A stretch of 64,000 nt of DNA. Origin: Acidobacteriota bacterium (lineage in GTDB: Bacteria; Acidobacteriota; Terriglobia; Acidiferrales; UBA7541). The notes under the pieces are model-generated. The model searched no databases, was not told the origin of the DNA, and saw only the letters and a list, made by a program, of their open reading frames with translations. Numbering within the stretch: the first letter of the stretch is position 1; the number at the start of each line of letters is the position of its first letter. The translations under genes were made by a program, and so were the position numbers. Positions 53,358 to 62,259 of the stretch are shown here, in pieces. The stretch covers positions 98,400 to 162,399 of the forward strand of contig JAKBLM010000002.1 of assembly GCA_021832085.1 (NCBI GenBank). The letters are read 5' to 3'.

Positions 53358-55373
53358 ATGAACAGGAAACGCCGCCTTCTCGGGATTTTTGCTTCGGTCA
53401 TGGTGCTCTGCCTTGCGGCAGCGCTTTCGAGTTACGGAGTGGCACAGCAGCGCGGGCGCCGGCCCGCGCCGCACCGAAAACCGCCCGCCGCGGCGCGGCA
53501 AAAGGCGCCGGCCAAGCCCGTTCCCGTCGTCGTGCAGCAACAGGCGCCGCAGCAGAAGACGCCGCAGCCCGTGCCTCCCGCCATCGCCGCGCTCCAGAAG
53601 AAGATCGAGGCGATCCTGTCGCGCAACGGCGTGCCGGGCGCCGGTATCGCGCTCGTCACCAAGGACAAAATCCTATGGGCCGGCGGCGTGGGCCTGGCGC
53701 GGCTGGCCACGAGCACTCCGGTCACGGCCGACACGATGTTTCGCGTGGGCTCGATCACGAAGACCTTCGTCGCGCTGGCTCTGCTCAAGCTGCAGGAAGA
53801 GAAAAAGATCGATCTCAACGCCAAGCTCGCTGCGATCGCCCCGACCCTCCCCTTCCGCAATCCCTGGCAAGCCACTAACCCGGTGACGGTGGCCGAAGTG
53901 CTCGAGCACACCGCTGGCTTCGATGACATGCCCCCGAGCGAGGTCTATAACGTCAATGGACCGCCGAACCTGGACCCGTTTGCCGTCTGCGAGCGCTTCC
54001 CGGAAACGCTTGTTTCTCGTTGGCCGCCGGGCACACGCATGGCCTATTCCAATCCCGATTACGGCGTGGCCGGCTACCTGATCTGGAAAGCCAGCAATCT
54101 GCAGTTCGGCTCCTACATCGAGCAAACCATCTTGCAGCCGCTCAACATGACGGCGAGCGGCTTCACGCTCACCGACACGATCTACGGCCAACTGGCCCAG
54201 GGCTACCACGGCAATCCGCCGCGGCCTGTTCCCTACCTCAACATCTACCTGCGCTCGGCCGGTGGGCTGAAATCCTCGCCCGCCGACATGGCCAAGCTGG
54301 TGCAGATGTTCCTCAACGACGGCAAGGTGGGCAAGCAACAGTTGGTGAGCCCCACTTCGATCGAGCGGATGGAATATCCGCAGACGACGCTGGCCGCCCG
54401 CGCCGGCCTGAAGGAAGGCTACGGCCTGGCCAATTACGCCATGTTCGACGGCCCGGTGGTGCAGCACGGGCACGACGGCGGCATCTCCGGTTACCTTTCC
54501 ACCTTCGCCTATATGCCGCATCAGGGCGTCGGCTACGTCGTGCTGATCAACAACGATTCGGGCGGCCGTGCGCTCCGCTCGATTGCTCAGCTGCTAACCA
54601 ACTACCTGCTCGCCGGGAAAACCCTGCCGACGCCTCCCAAGGTCGTCGTGCCGCCGGCGCAGCTGCAGCCGCTCACTGGCTATTACGAAAAGCAAAATCC
54701 GCGTAACCAGATGACCGCCTTCCTCTCCGTGCTGCTCGGCGGCGCCCACGTCTCGCTCTCGAACGGTCTGCTTTACCTGAAATTCGGCTGGCTCGGCCGC
54801 GCCCACGTGCTCGTGCCGACCGGCAACAACCAGTTCCGCCTGGAAAATCAGGCCGCGGCGAGCATGATTTTCTTCAAGGGGCCTGACGGCAAGGAGATCC
54901 TCTCGACGGCCGGCCCGAGCGGATTTTACGGCGCGCGGCGCAGCGAGCTTTGGCCGCTCGTTCGGTTCCTACTGATCGATTTGGGCTTGCTGGCCATCGC
55001 CAGCTCGTTCGCCCTTGCGCTCTGGTGGATTCCATTGGCGGTCGCCGGAAAAATGAAGCCGCAGGCGGGCATTCCATTCCGCACGATGCCGCTGGTCGCC
55101 GGGCTCTGCCTGCTGGGCGCCTATCTGATTCTTTCGCTGTCGCCCATCTGGATTCTCGGCACCTACAACCTGGCGTCGGTGGGCGTCTGGCTGCTGACGT
55201 GGGCGTTCGCCGCGTTCGCGCTGCTGGGACTGATTTTGGCGTTGCGGACACACTGGTACCCGGTGCGGCGAGCTGTGTTCTGGCATTCGCTCCTCGCCAC
55301 CATCGCTTGCTGTGGCCTGACAGCTTACATGGCCTACTGGCACCTGCTGGGCATACAGCTCTGGAAGCCGTAA
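53358..55373 (+). CDS. Beta-lactamase-family serine hydrolase with C-terminal membrane domain
   Basis: A 671-residue protein. A signal/anchor and a basic, proline-rich linker (to about 70) are followed by a class C beta-lactamase/D-alanyl-carboxypeptidase-like domain: Ser132-x-x-Lys135 in VGSITKTF, Tyr-x-Asn in AYSNPDYGVAGYL, and HGHDGGISGY as the third motif. From about residue 530 come four hydrophobic segments (LGLLAIASSFALALWWIP, LVAGLCLLGAYLILSL, VWLLTWAFAAFALLGLIL, SLLATIACCGLTAYM) that anchor the enzyme to the inner membrane. Likely a periplasmic peptidase or esterase acting on peptidoglycan or peptides. Confidence 0.88.
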   Translation: MNRKRRLLGIFASVMVLCLAAALSSYGVAQQRGRRPAPHRKPPAAARQKAPAKPVPVVVQQQAPQQKTPQPVPPAIAALQKKIEAILSRNGVPGAGIALVTKDKILWAGGVGLARLATSTPVTADTMFRVGSITKTFVALALLKLQEEKKIDLNAKLAAIAPTLPFRNPWQATNPVTVAEVLEHTAGFDDMPPSEVYNVNGPPNLDPFAVCERFPETLVSRWPPGTRMAYSNPDYGVAGYLIWKASNLQFGSYIEQTILQPLNMTASGFTLTDTIYGQLAQGYHGNPPRPVPYLNIYLRSAGGLKSSPADMAKLVQMFLNDGKVGKQQLVSPTSIERMEYPQTTLAARAGLKEGYGLANYAMFDGPVVQHGHDGGISGYLSTFAYMPHQGVGYVVLINNDSGGRALRSIAQLLTNYLLAGKTLPTPPKVVVPPAQLQPLTGYYEKQNPRNQMTAFLSVLLGGAHVSLSNGLLYLKFGWLGRAHVLVPTGNNQFRLENQAAASMIFFKGPDGKEILSTAGPSGFYGARRSELWPLVRFLLIDLGLLAIASSFALALWWIPLAVAGKMKPQAGIPFRTMPLVAGLCLLGAYLILSLSPIWILGTYNLASVGVWLLTWAFAAFALLGLILALRTHWYPVRRAVFWHSLLATIACCGLTAYMAYWHLLGIQLWKP

Positions 55374-55489
55374 ATCACCCGCTCGCCAGCACTCGGCGAG
55401 GGAGTCTCCAAGGCAGATCCGTGTAGCGCTACCCTTCAAGGTGGCACTTTCGACTTTCTGCCGCTCAAATGGCTTGTGGTAAGTCCGAG

Positions 55490-55675
55490 TTAATCGGACC
55501 CGTAGGCCTGCCGGCAAGCTTCATGCTCGCGGCAACTAGGCGGGCAATTCGTGAAGTCGATGACGATGTAGTTGTGGCACGCGGAGCAGATGATGCCGTA
55601 CATCGTCTCGACATAGTCGCTGTGGCCTGTCTGCTCGGTGTGTTTGCGCCGCGCTTCCTCGCGCGAAACGTGCAT
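55490..55675 (-). CDS. Small Cys-rich hypothetical protein
   Basis: A 61-residue protein with an ideal AAGGAG ribosome site before its ATG. Five cysteines and several histidines fall in IICSACHNY, TNCPPSCREHEAC, spacing suited to zinc binding. It is not the shape of a signal or membrane peptide. No family recognised. It sits 33 bases downstream of the DUF2461 gene on the same strand and is probably co-transcribed with it. Confidence 0.6.
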   Translation of the reverse strand: MHVSREEARRKHTEQTGHSDYVETMYGIICSACHNYIVIDFTNCPPSCREHEACRQAYGSD

Positions 55676-55708
55676 GGTGTGCTCCTTGGATCGCCTCGCG
55701 GCTAATCG

Positions 55709-56416
55709 TCAGGGCTTCCAGTCGGGCCGCGCAGTGAACCGGTAGAGCGGAAACACCTCGCGGAACACGCGCTCGATTTCCGCTGGAAACGCTGCGCGGC
55801 AAGCGGCTGCGGGCGTTAATTTACGCCGCACCACCCAGCCTTTCAGCCTGTTCCATTCGCTCGGATCGAGCGGCCAACCGTCGTGCTTGGTCCGCTCGCC
55901 CCGCTCGACAGCATACCAATAACTGTCAAACCGGCGGCCCAGCCTGCGCCTTTGCCGCTCGAGCCAGCCCCAATGCTTGTCCAGGCGCGGCAGCACAAGC
56001 TGCGCCGTGGGCGAGCGTCGCCCGCTGTGATAGAGGCGAAATCCGGCGGTGACGATCTCCGCCGCCACACCTACATAGAGCTGGGCCGCGCCATCGTCGC
56101 CCTCCACACAGTCTGCAAATTTCAGGTACATCTGTGCCCGGTAGGGCGACTTGTCGCGGGCAAAACGGATGTCGCGATTGATGCGCGAAAAATTCCGTCC
56201 CGTGCGCCCGCTCACATCGAATCCGGGATCGAGCCGCAGCACCGCCGGCGTGAGCCGGTCGAGCAGGGCCCTCATGGGCTCGACAACGTTTTCCCGGTAA
56301 CGGTCGCGGTGCCGGTCCATCCACGGTTTTCGGTTGTTCCGCGCGAGTTCGCGGAAAAAGCGGAACGTTTCGGGGCCGAAGACTGGAACGGCTTTCGTAT
56401 GTTTCTGATTCGTCAT
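55709..56416 (-). CDS. DUF2461 family protein
   Basis: A 235-residue protein matching DUF2461: TFRFFRELARNNRKPWMDRHRDRYRENVVEP, RINRDIRFARDKSPYR, LYVGVAAEIVTAGFRLYH and the C-terminal VFREVFPLYRFTARPDW. The function of the family is unknown; it is widespread, cytoplasmic and single-copy. A small cysteine-rich gene follows it. Divergent from the 56651 gene. Confidence 0.88.
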   Translation of the reverse strand: MTNQKHTKAVPVFGPETFRFFRELARNNRKPWMDRHRDRYRENVVEPMRALLDRLTPAVLRLDPGFDVSGRTGRNFSRINRDIRFARDKSPYRAQMYLKFADCVEGDDGAAQLYVGVAAEIVTAGFRLYHSGRRSPTAQLVLPRLDKHWGWLERQRRRLGRRFDSYWYAVERGERTKHDGWPLDPSEWNRLKGWVVRRKLTPAAACRAAFPAEIERVFREVFPLYRFTARPDWKP

Positions 56417-56650
56417 GGTGAGCTTTGCGCAGCGCTCACTGCTGCAACCCTTTGCGCCGCGCGAGCGGCACCAGTATACCGCCTCCCTTTGCGTTCCAGA
56501 TGCCGGCCGATCCCGGCAGCAACGGGCGGATTCGTTTGCCCCATTAGGGAAGTCTCAAGACGCTCTACCACTGCAGGGACGATGGGGTTAGACTCTTGCC
56601 CGCCGGAAAGGGCGCAAGGCGAATCCGACTTAACCGGGGCGGGAGGCGTG

Positions 56651-57763
56651 ATGCGGAATCTTCTGGCAACGATCGGGGTGGGCATTTGCCTGGCGGCGTT
56701 GGCCGTACCGGCCGCCGCAAGAAAAAAGAAGAAAAAAGAGAAGAAATCGAACCCGGCGGCCGTGGCGCTTTTCGAAAAGGCCATCGCCGCTTCGGATATC
56801 GAGGCGAAGAGCGCACCGGCTTTTCGCCTGCAGGCCACCGCGCGCATTTTCGGCGCGCACGGAAAACATGCCGACGCCGTCCTGGTGCAGTTCTGGGAGC
56901 CAACCGGCCAGTGGCGCGAAGAGACGATGATGGGCGGCTACAACCTCGTCAGGGTTTTCGATGGGCAGCGCCAATGGGCCAAGGGCACGCTCACCTACGT
57001 GCCATTCCCCGTTTACGAGTTGTGGGCCGCGCTCGGATTTCGGAGCCGCCTGCGCCGGCAGATCGGCCAGAAACCGAAAGTGGACCTGTCCCTGCGGCAA
57101 GTGACGCCAGCGTCCTTCCATCCACCAGCCGGAAAGAAAAAGCCAGTGCTCACCAAGCCCAAAAGGCGGGGAAACCTCGAATGTGTGGAGGACAAGGGCC
57201 TGATCTATCTGGAGGGACAATTCTGTTTCGACGCCGCGAGCGGCCATCTGGTGAGCGAAAGGGACCGCGCCACCGGATTGCGCTACGAATACTCGGATTA
57301 CGCTGCTTTTGGGCAAAAGAGCTTCCCCCGGTTCGTGCGCGTCTTCTACAAGGCCAAGAACGAACTGCTGGAAATCCATGTCAGCCGCATCGATCCTGTG
57401 GTCAAGCCTTCGCCGGCGCTATTCATTCCAGCGAAAGGCTCCGAGGAGCAATTTTCGCCGGGATGCGGGAAGACGAGCCAAGCCAAACTGATGAAACTGA
57501 CGAAGAAGGCCCTGCCCAAGTACCCACGCGCCTTGTTACAGGAGGAAGTGGAGGGGAGCGTCGTTCTCTACGCTTACATTGCAGCCGACGGTGTCCCGGA
57601 GGGCCTGTGGCCGCTGAGAACACCCTCGCCCCAGCTGACCGATTCCGCCATTGCGGCCGTGAGGCAGTGGCGATACAAGCCGTGGACCTGCGAAAGCGCC
57701 GGTGGCGTCCACGCGGTGCCCATTCCGATTTACGTCACCATAGTCTTCACGATTGGGCAGTGA
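56651..57763 (+). CDS. Secreted protein with C-terminal TonB-like domain (copy 1)
   Basis: A 370-residue exported protein. A signal (LLATIGVGICLAALAVPAAA) is followed by a very basic stretch (RKKKKKEKK), an N-terminal domain of unknown type (AAVALFEKAIAASDIEAKSA onward), and from about residue 280 a TonB-C-like fold (KKALPKYPRALLQEEVEGSVVLYAYIAADG, LTDSAIAAVRQWRYKPW). The central domain has three cysteines, LECVEDKG, FCFDAASG and GCGKTSQ. Such proteins are abundant in acidobacteria; the TonB-C fold usually contacts receptors, but no ExbBD genes are here. The ATG at 56651 has a GGGAGG site. Confidence 0.8.
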   Translation: MRNLLATIGVGICLAALAVPAAARKKKKKEKKSNPAAVALFEKAIAASDIEAKSAPAFRLQATARIFGAHGKHADAVLVQFWEPTGQWREETMMGGYNLVRVFDGQRQWAKGTLTYVPFPVYELWAALGFRSRLRRQIGQKPKVDLSLRQVTPASFHPPAGKKKPVLTKPKRRGNLECVEDKGLIYLEGQFCFDAASGHLVSERDRATGLRYEYSDYAAFGQKSFPRFVRVFYKAKNELLEIHVSRIDPVVKPSPALFIPAKGSEEQFSPGCGKTSQAKLMKLTKKALPKYPRALLQEEVEGSVVLYAYIAADGVPEGLWPLRTPSPQLTDSAIAAVRQWRYKPWTCESAGGVHAVPIPIYVTIVFTIGQ

Positions 57764-57867
57764 GAGAAGGGGTCGGGATGTCCATGTTTCGGACGATAAG
57801 CTGATCGGCCAGCGCAGGAAAACACGCGAGAAAGAGCACGGTTCGCAGTTTCATGGGAAGGGGCGTG

Positions 57868-58944
57868 ATGAGTAGATTCCTGGCGGCGACCGGAGTGGTG
57901 GCTGCGCTGGCAGCAACGGCAGTCACGCCTGCCCGCGCGCATCGGAAACCGAATCCCGCGGCGCGGGCGCTTTTCAAGAAGGCCATCGCCGCTTCCGATA
58001 TCGAGGCGAAGAGCGCACCGGCCTTTCGCTTCCAGGCCGAAGTGCTCATTCCCCTTGGGGTGGGCCAGACATCGGGGATGGCGATTGACTTCTGGGCGCC
58101 GGGCCACTTGCAGCGAACCGAAATGATGCTCACCGGCTACGACAGCTTGACAGTGATAAACGGGAAGCGATCGTGGACCAAGAAAAGCATTCAGTACACC
58201 CCCTATCCCATCCAGGCGGTTTGGCAGGTGCTGGATTTTGTCGGCGGTCTCCGGTCCGTCGTCGAGGGTGTCACGCACCCGTCGAAACCCAAGCTGCCGG
58301 CCAAGCTGAAGCTCTGCGTGCGTGTGCTCAAGAATCTCCCAGGAGAAACGAAGCACGGCAAGAAGAGGTTCGCCAAATGCGTCGACTCGGGCAGCGGCGA
58401 GCAGGCTGCGCAGTACTGTTTCGACTACACCACGGGCCATCTGGTCGAGGAGTGGGACGAATATCTCGGCCTGCGCTACTTCTTCAGTAACTATCAGTCT
58501 TTCGGGAACAAGACTTTCCCGCGCACGATACGCGTTGACTATGTGAGCGGCCACGAAATGCTGGAAGTCGACGCCATAAGGATCGATCGGATGACGAAGC
58601 CCGATCCGAAGCTGTTCGCGGCGCTGCCAGGCGTCAAGGAAGAGGAGGGCGGAAAGGGCTGTCGGAGGGCTCTAAAAAAGGCGAAGCTGATCAAGCAAGT
58701 CATGCCGGTCTATCCGAAAAAGGCCAAGGATGAATACATCGGCGGGGTCGTGGTCTTGCACGCGACAGTTGGAGCTAACGGCGCAGTGCATGCGTTGTGG
58801 CCTCTCGAGTCGCCATCGTCGCTCCTGACCGTTTCGGCGCTCACAGCGGTGCGCCAGTGGCGCTACCAACCCACCGTGCTGTGCCGGCAGCCGGTTCACG
58901 TCCATACGATCATAACGGTCGTCTATAGGCTCGGGAGCCCATAG
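57868..58944 (+). CDS. Secreted protein with C-terminal TonB-like domain (copy 2)
   Basis: A 358-residue paralogue of the preceding gene: same signal peptide design, the same ALFKKAIAASDIEAKSAPAF start of the mature domain, and a TonB-C end (KQVMPVYPKKAKDEYIGGVV, LTVSALTAVRQWRYQPT). Elsewhere the two have drifted apart strongly. The ATG at 57868 has a GAAGGGG site; an in-frame ATG five codons upstream is the alternative. The pair is a tandem duplication, probably one transcription unit. Confidence 0.8.
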   Translation: MSRFLAATGVVAALAATAVTPARAHRKPNPAARALFKKAIAASDIEAKSAPAFRFQAEVLIPLGVGQTSGMAIDFWAPGHLQRTEMMLTGYDSLTVINGKRSWTKKSIQYTPYPIQAVWQVLDFVGGLRSVVEGVTHPSKPKLPAKLKLCVRVLKNLPGETKHGKKRFAKCVDSGSGEQAAQYCFDYTTGHLVEEWDEYLGLRYFFSNYQSFGNKTFPRTIRVDYVSGHEMLEVDAIRIDRMTKPDPKLFAALPGVKEEEGGKGCRRALKKAKLIKQVMPVYPKKAKDEYIGGVVVLHATVGANGAVHALWPLESPSSLLTVSALTAVRQWRYQPTVLCRQPVHVHTIITVVYRLGSP

Positions 58945-59125
58945 CCAGCCGCGGGGACTCCCTGGAATTTGTGCCCACGTTTATTACGCCAGTCTTCGCG
59001 CCGCCGTAGGGGGAGCGAACGCGTGATCGTCGTGCTTGCCTTGGAGCTGCCTCTCGTGCTCTTCTTTCAGGCTCGGCATGAAGATACGCGCTTCACGCCA
59101 CATTGTGCGGAATCGAGGGCAGTCG

Positions 59126-61042
59126 ATGAAATCGCCTTTGTTCAGAATCGGGCTCCTGATTCTCTTGAGCTTCGCGGTTTGCGCGACGACGCGCGCCGCC
59201 GAAAAACATCCTTACAACGCGAACGATTGGGCTTCTCTCCACAGCGCCAGCTCCGTCGCCGTTGCGCCCAACGGCGAGACGATCCTCTACCGCGTCGATT
59301 TCGGCGGGAGCACAGGGCGCGAAAACCACCAGTGGTGGCTCGTGCGTGAGGACGGCTCGAACACACGCCGGCTTGCGCTGCCAAAAGGCTTCGAGCCCTT
59401 CGGCTTCACCGCCGACGGCACCGCGCTCTACGGCGCCTTCCGCTCGAAGGCCACCAAGAACCGCGCGCAGCTCGCCGTGGTGAACGTGGCGGGCGGCGTG
59501 GTGCACCTGCTGACGCACCTGCCTTCGGGCATTCGCTCGGCCCAGCTTTCGCCCGACGGCACACGCTTCGCCGTGCTCGCCGATCCGCACACACCCGATC
59601 CGCGAGCCAAGATCCGCGTCATCGTGACCAACCCGGAGACGAGCGTTTACGTGGTGAAAGCGAACGGAAAAGGCGGAGCGTGGTGGTGCCCGTCGCTGCA
59701 CGATATTCAGCAGGTCGCCTGGTCGCCCAACGGCGCCTCGCTCGCCGTGGAATCCTCCACGCCGAAGATCGGCCACCATTTCGTTCGCAGCTCGATCGAC
59801 GTCTGCACCGCCGAAAATTTGCGTCCGGTGGCCAAAATCGACAACGCCACTTCCGGCATCGGCTGGATACGCAGCGCCCGCACGATCGTCTTCCTCAGCA
59901 CCACAACCCACGTGCTCACGCCTGACCACGTCTGGACGGTGGCGGCCACGGGCGGCGTTGCGGTCGACCGCACGCCAGCACTCCACGGCTCGGCGGTGGG
60001 CCTGAGCGTCGATCCGCAAGGCCACGCCTGGGTGCTGGTGGCGCACGGGGTCCAAACGGAAGTGGATGAGTTTTCCGGAGGCGCGCTGAAACCGCGCTAC
60101 CGCTGGCCCGGCGGTGTAGTCGAAGCGACACCGGTGTTTCCGCAGGTGGCGAGCGCGCGCGACACGCTCGCCTTCACCGTCGGCGATCCCACGCACACGC
60201 GCAATGTCGCCACCGTAACGGAAAACGGCAAGCTCCGCCGCATCACCCACGAAGGCGACCGGATGCTCCAATCGATCGCGCTCGGGCCGGTGCGCGTGGT
60301 GAACTGGAAAGGCCCGGCGACCCCGCTCCAGGGCATCGCCACCTTCCCCGCCGGATACGTCGCCGGCCGCCGCTACAAGTTCCTGGTGCTGCCGCACGGC
60401 GGCCCGGAAGCAAACGATCTGCTCGATCTCGATCCACTCTCGCGGCTGGTGGCGGGATTGGGCTACGTGGTGCTGCAGCCCGAATATCGCGGCTCGACCG
60501 GCTACGGTTCCACGTTCCTGAACGACATCTACCAGCATTTCGGCGACCGCGCCTACGAGGACGTGGACAGCGCCACCAGCTTCGCCATCGCGCAGGGCTG
60601 GGCCGATCCGCACCGGCTGGCGATTTTCGGCTGGAGCGCCGGCGGCTTCATGACGGCGTGGACGGTAACACAGACGCATCGTTACCGCGTGGCCGTCGAG
60701 GGCGCCGGCATCACCGACTGGCTCAGCTTCATTCCCACGAGCGACATTTCCCAGATCGACTACGACGCCCGCTTCCCCGAACACGATCCGGAGCCGTTCC
60801 TGAAATTCTCCGCCGTGCAGTACGCCGACCAGGTGACCACCCCATTGCTGATCCTCGACGGCACCGCCGACGTGCGCGTACCCACATTCCAAGGCCGGGA
60901 GCTTTTCATCCTGCTCGCCGAAAAGAAAAAGACAGTGAAGCAGGTGCTCTATCCCGGCTCGCCGCATTTCCCCGTGCTCTGGCAGCAGCGGATCAGCGTG
61001 TGGCACCAGGTGAGCGCCTGGCTCAATAAGTACAATCCCTAA
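59126..61042 (+). CDS. S9-family serine peptidase (prolyl oligopeptidase type)
   Basis: A 638-residue exported peptidase. Signal LFRIGLLILLSFAVCATTRA. The N-terminal beta-propeller spans roughly 30-380; the alpha/beta hydrolase holds Ser504 in FGWSAGGFM, Asp582 in DGTADVRVP and His614 in PGSPHFP, with EYRGSTGYG upstream. Related to acylaminoacyl and dipeptidyl peptidases. The propeller cage restricts it to oligopeptides. Cleavage specificity cannot be read here. Confidence 0.92.
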   Translation: MKSPLFRIGLLILLSFAVCATTRAAEKHPYNANDWASLHSASSVAVAPNGETILYRVDFGGSTGRENHQWWLVREDGSNTRRLALPKGFEPFGFTADGTALYGAFRSKATKNRAQLAVVNVAGGVVHLLTHLPSGIRSAQLSPDGTRFAVLADPHTPDPRAKIRVIVTNPETSVYVVKANGKGGAWWCPSLHDIQQVAWSPNGASLAVESSTPKIGHHFVRSSIDVCTAENLRPVAKIDNATSGIGWIRSARTIVFLSTTTHVLTPDHVWTVAATGGVAVDRTPALHGSAVGLSVDPQGHAWVLVAHGVQTEVDEFSGGALKPRYRWPGGVVEATPVFPQVASARDTLAFTVGDPTHTRNVATVTENGKLRRITHEGDRMLQSIALGPVRVVNWKGPATPLQGIATFPAGYVAGRRYKFLVLPHGGPEANDLLDLDPLSRLVAGLGYVVLQPEYRGSTGYGSTFLNDIYQHFGDRAYEDVDSATSFAIAQGWADPHRLAIFGWSAGGFMTAWTVTQTHRYRVAVEGAGITDWLSFIPTSDISQIDYDARFPEHDPEPFLKFSAVQYADQVTTPLLILDGTADVRVPTFQGRELFILLAEKKKTVKQVLYPGSPHFPVLWQQRISVWHQVSAWLNKYNP

Positions 61043-61221
61043 AGCGGACACTCGGACGTTAGTTCGCAAGCAGCGTAGAGCCGCTTCAGGACGTCAGCTT
61101 TCCAATGCGAAGGGGCAGATCTGAAACCTGGCCCTGCCGTGCTTCATGCAGGCCGCCCGCAGGCTGAACCGGGAGCCTATGCCCCCAAAACGCACGAGGC
61201 GACCGTCGGACGGGGGAGCCG

Positions 61222-61734
61222 CTATTCCCCGCCGGCCTTTTTCAGCAATTTCGGGTACGCGGGCCAGTTGGCGACCCACCGGCTCAGCAGCGCGGCCGAT
61301 CCCACCGCAGTGACGGCAAAAGGCAGAACAACGGCGAGCGGAAACCAGTCGCCCGGACGGAGCAGGATGGGGTAGATGGCGAGGGCCACGCCGGGTGGAT
61401 GATAGGCGCGGATGAGGCTGATCACGGCGAAAGCAATGAGCGCGGCCAGCACGGCCATCGCCAGCCCTTGCCCAAACAGGCTTGTTACTGTGCCGACCGA
61501 CGCACCAATCACCGATCCAGCAACCACCGCATAGGGCTGGGCGATTGTTGCGTCCGGCAGGAGCAGAAGAATGGAGAGTGTGGCGCCGAAGGGCGGCACG
61601 AGATAAAGGCCAATTTTGTTCGTTTCAAGAGCGGCCAGCAGACCGAGCATGCCGGCAATCCACAGGTAGCCCGCTGCCGGAAGCGTTGTTCTGGTTCCCC
61701 ATGAATCGACAATTCTGGAAAACAGGTTTCGCAT
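61222..61734 (-). CDS. HPP family membrane protein
   Basis: About 170 residues, four or five membrane helices. The HPP motif region reads AYHPPGVALAI, with LVPPFGATLSILLLLPDATIAQPYAVVAGSVIGA typical of the family, which has been linked to nitrite transport in cyanobacteria and plants. The ATG at 61734 has a GGGAAG site; an ATG 15 bases upstream is in frame. It ends 180 bases after the convergent S9 peptidase. Confidence 0.88.
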   Translation of the reverse strand: MRNLFSRIVDSWGTRTTLPAAGYLWIAGMLGLLAALETNKIGLYLVPPFGATLSILLLLPDATIAQPYAVVAGSVIGASVGTVTSLFGQGLAMAVLAALIAFAVISLIRAYHPPGVALAIYPILLRPGDWFPLAVVLPFAVTAVGSAALLSRWVANWPAYPKLLKKAGGE

Positions 61735-61894
61735 AGCGACTTCCCGCATAGTTGGACGCAAAAGTAGACCAAAAGTTCCATCCCCTGCAAGTGCCGGTCG
61801 GCGCAGGATCGATTTTCACACAAACCGGCTTGCGCCGAGCAGCCCGTGCTGCCGTGCGCTGCCTACTCCTCCAAAACGGACCGGCGAAGCCGGA

Positions 61895-62227
61895 CTATCG
61901 CGGCCAATACATCATTACGGCAACGCCGGCCAGGCAGAGCGAGCCTCCGACGAGGTCGTACCGGTCGGGACGGACGCCGTCGACCAGATAGCCCCAAGCG
62001 AGCGACATCACGATGAAGATGGCTCCGTAAGCGGCGTAGACGCGGCCGAAGCTCGCCCGCTGATAGGTGGGCACGATCCCGTAAAGGAAGAGCACCAGGC
62101 CGCCGAAAAGCCCGAGGGTCCAGTGGGCGTCCTTGCGCCACCACTGCCAGACAAGATAGCCGCCGCCAATCTCGCACAGCCCTGCAAGGAAAAACAGCCC
62201 AACCGACCGCCCAACACTCGTCACCAC
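61895..62227 (-). CDS. ynfA: YnfA/UPF0060 family membrane protein
   Basis: A 110-residue, four-helix membrane protein matching UPF0060: LFFLAGLCEIGGGYLVWQWW, GIVPTYQRASFGRVYAAYGAIFI, LAWGYLVDGVRPDRYDLVGG. YnfA is a small-multidrug-resistance-like protein. It reads away from the IS1380 element, whose left end lies only about 35 bases upstream of its start, so its native promoter may have been separated. Confidence 0.93.
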   Translation of the reverse strand: MVTSVGRSVGLFFLAGLCEIGGGYLVWQWWRKDAHWTLGLFGGLVLFLYGIVPTYQRASFGRVYAAYGAIFIVMSLAWGYLVDGVRPDRYDLVGGSLCLAGVAVMMYWPR

Positions 62228-62259
62228 TCGTTCGCCTCCTTCGGCAGCGCTCCGGCCTC

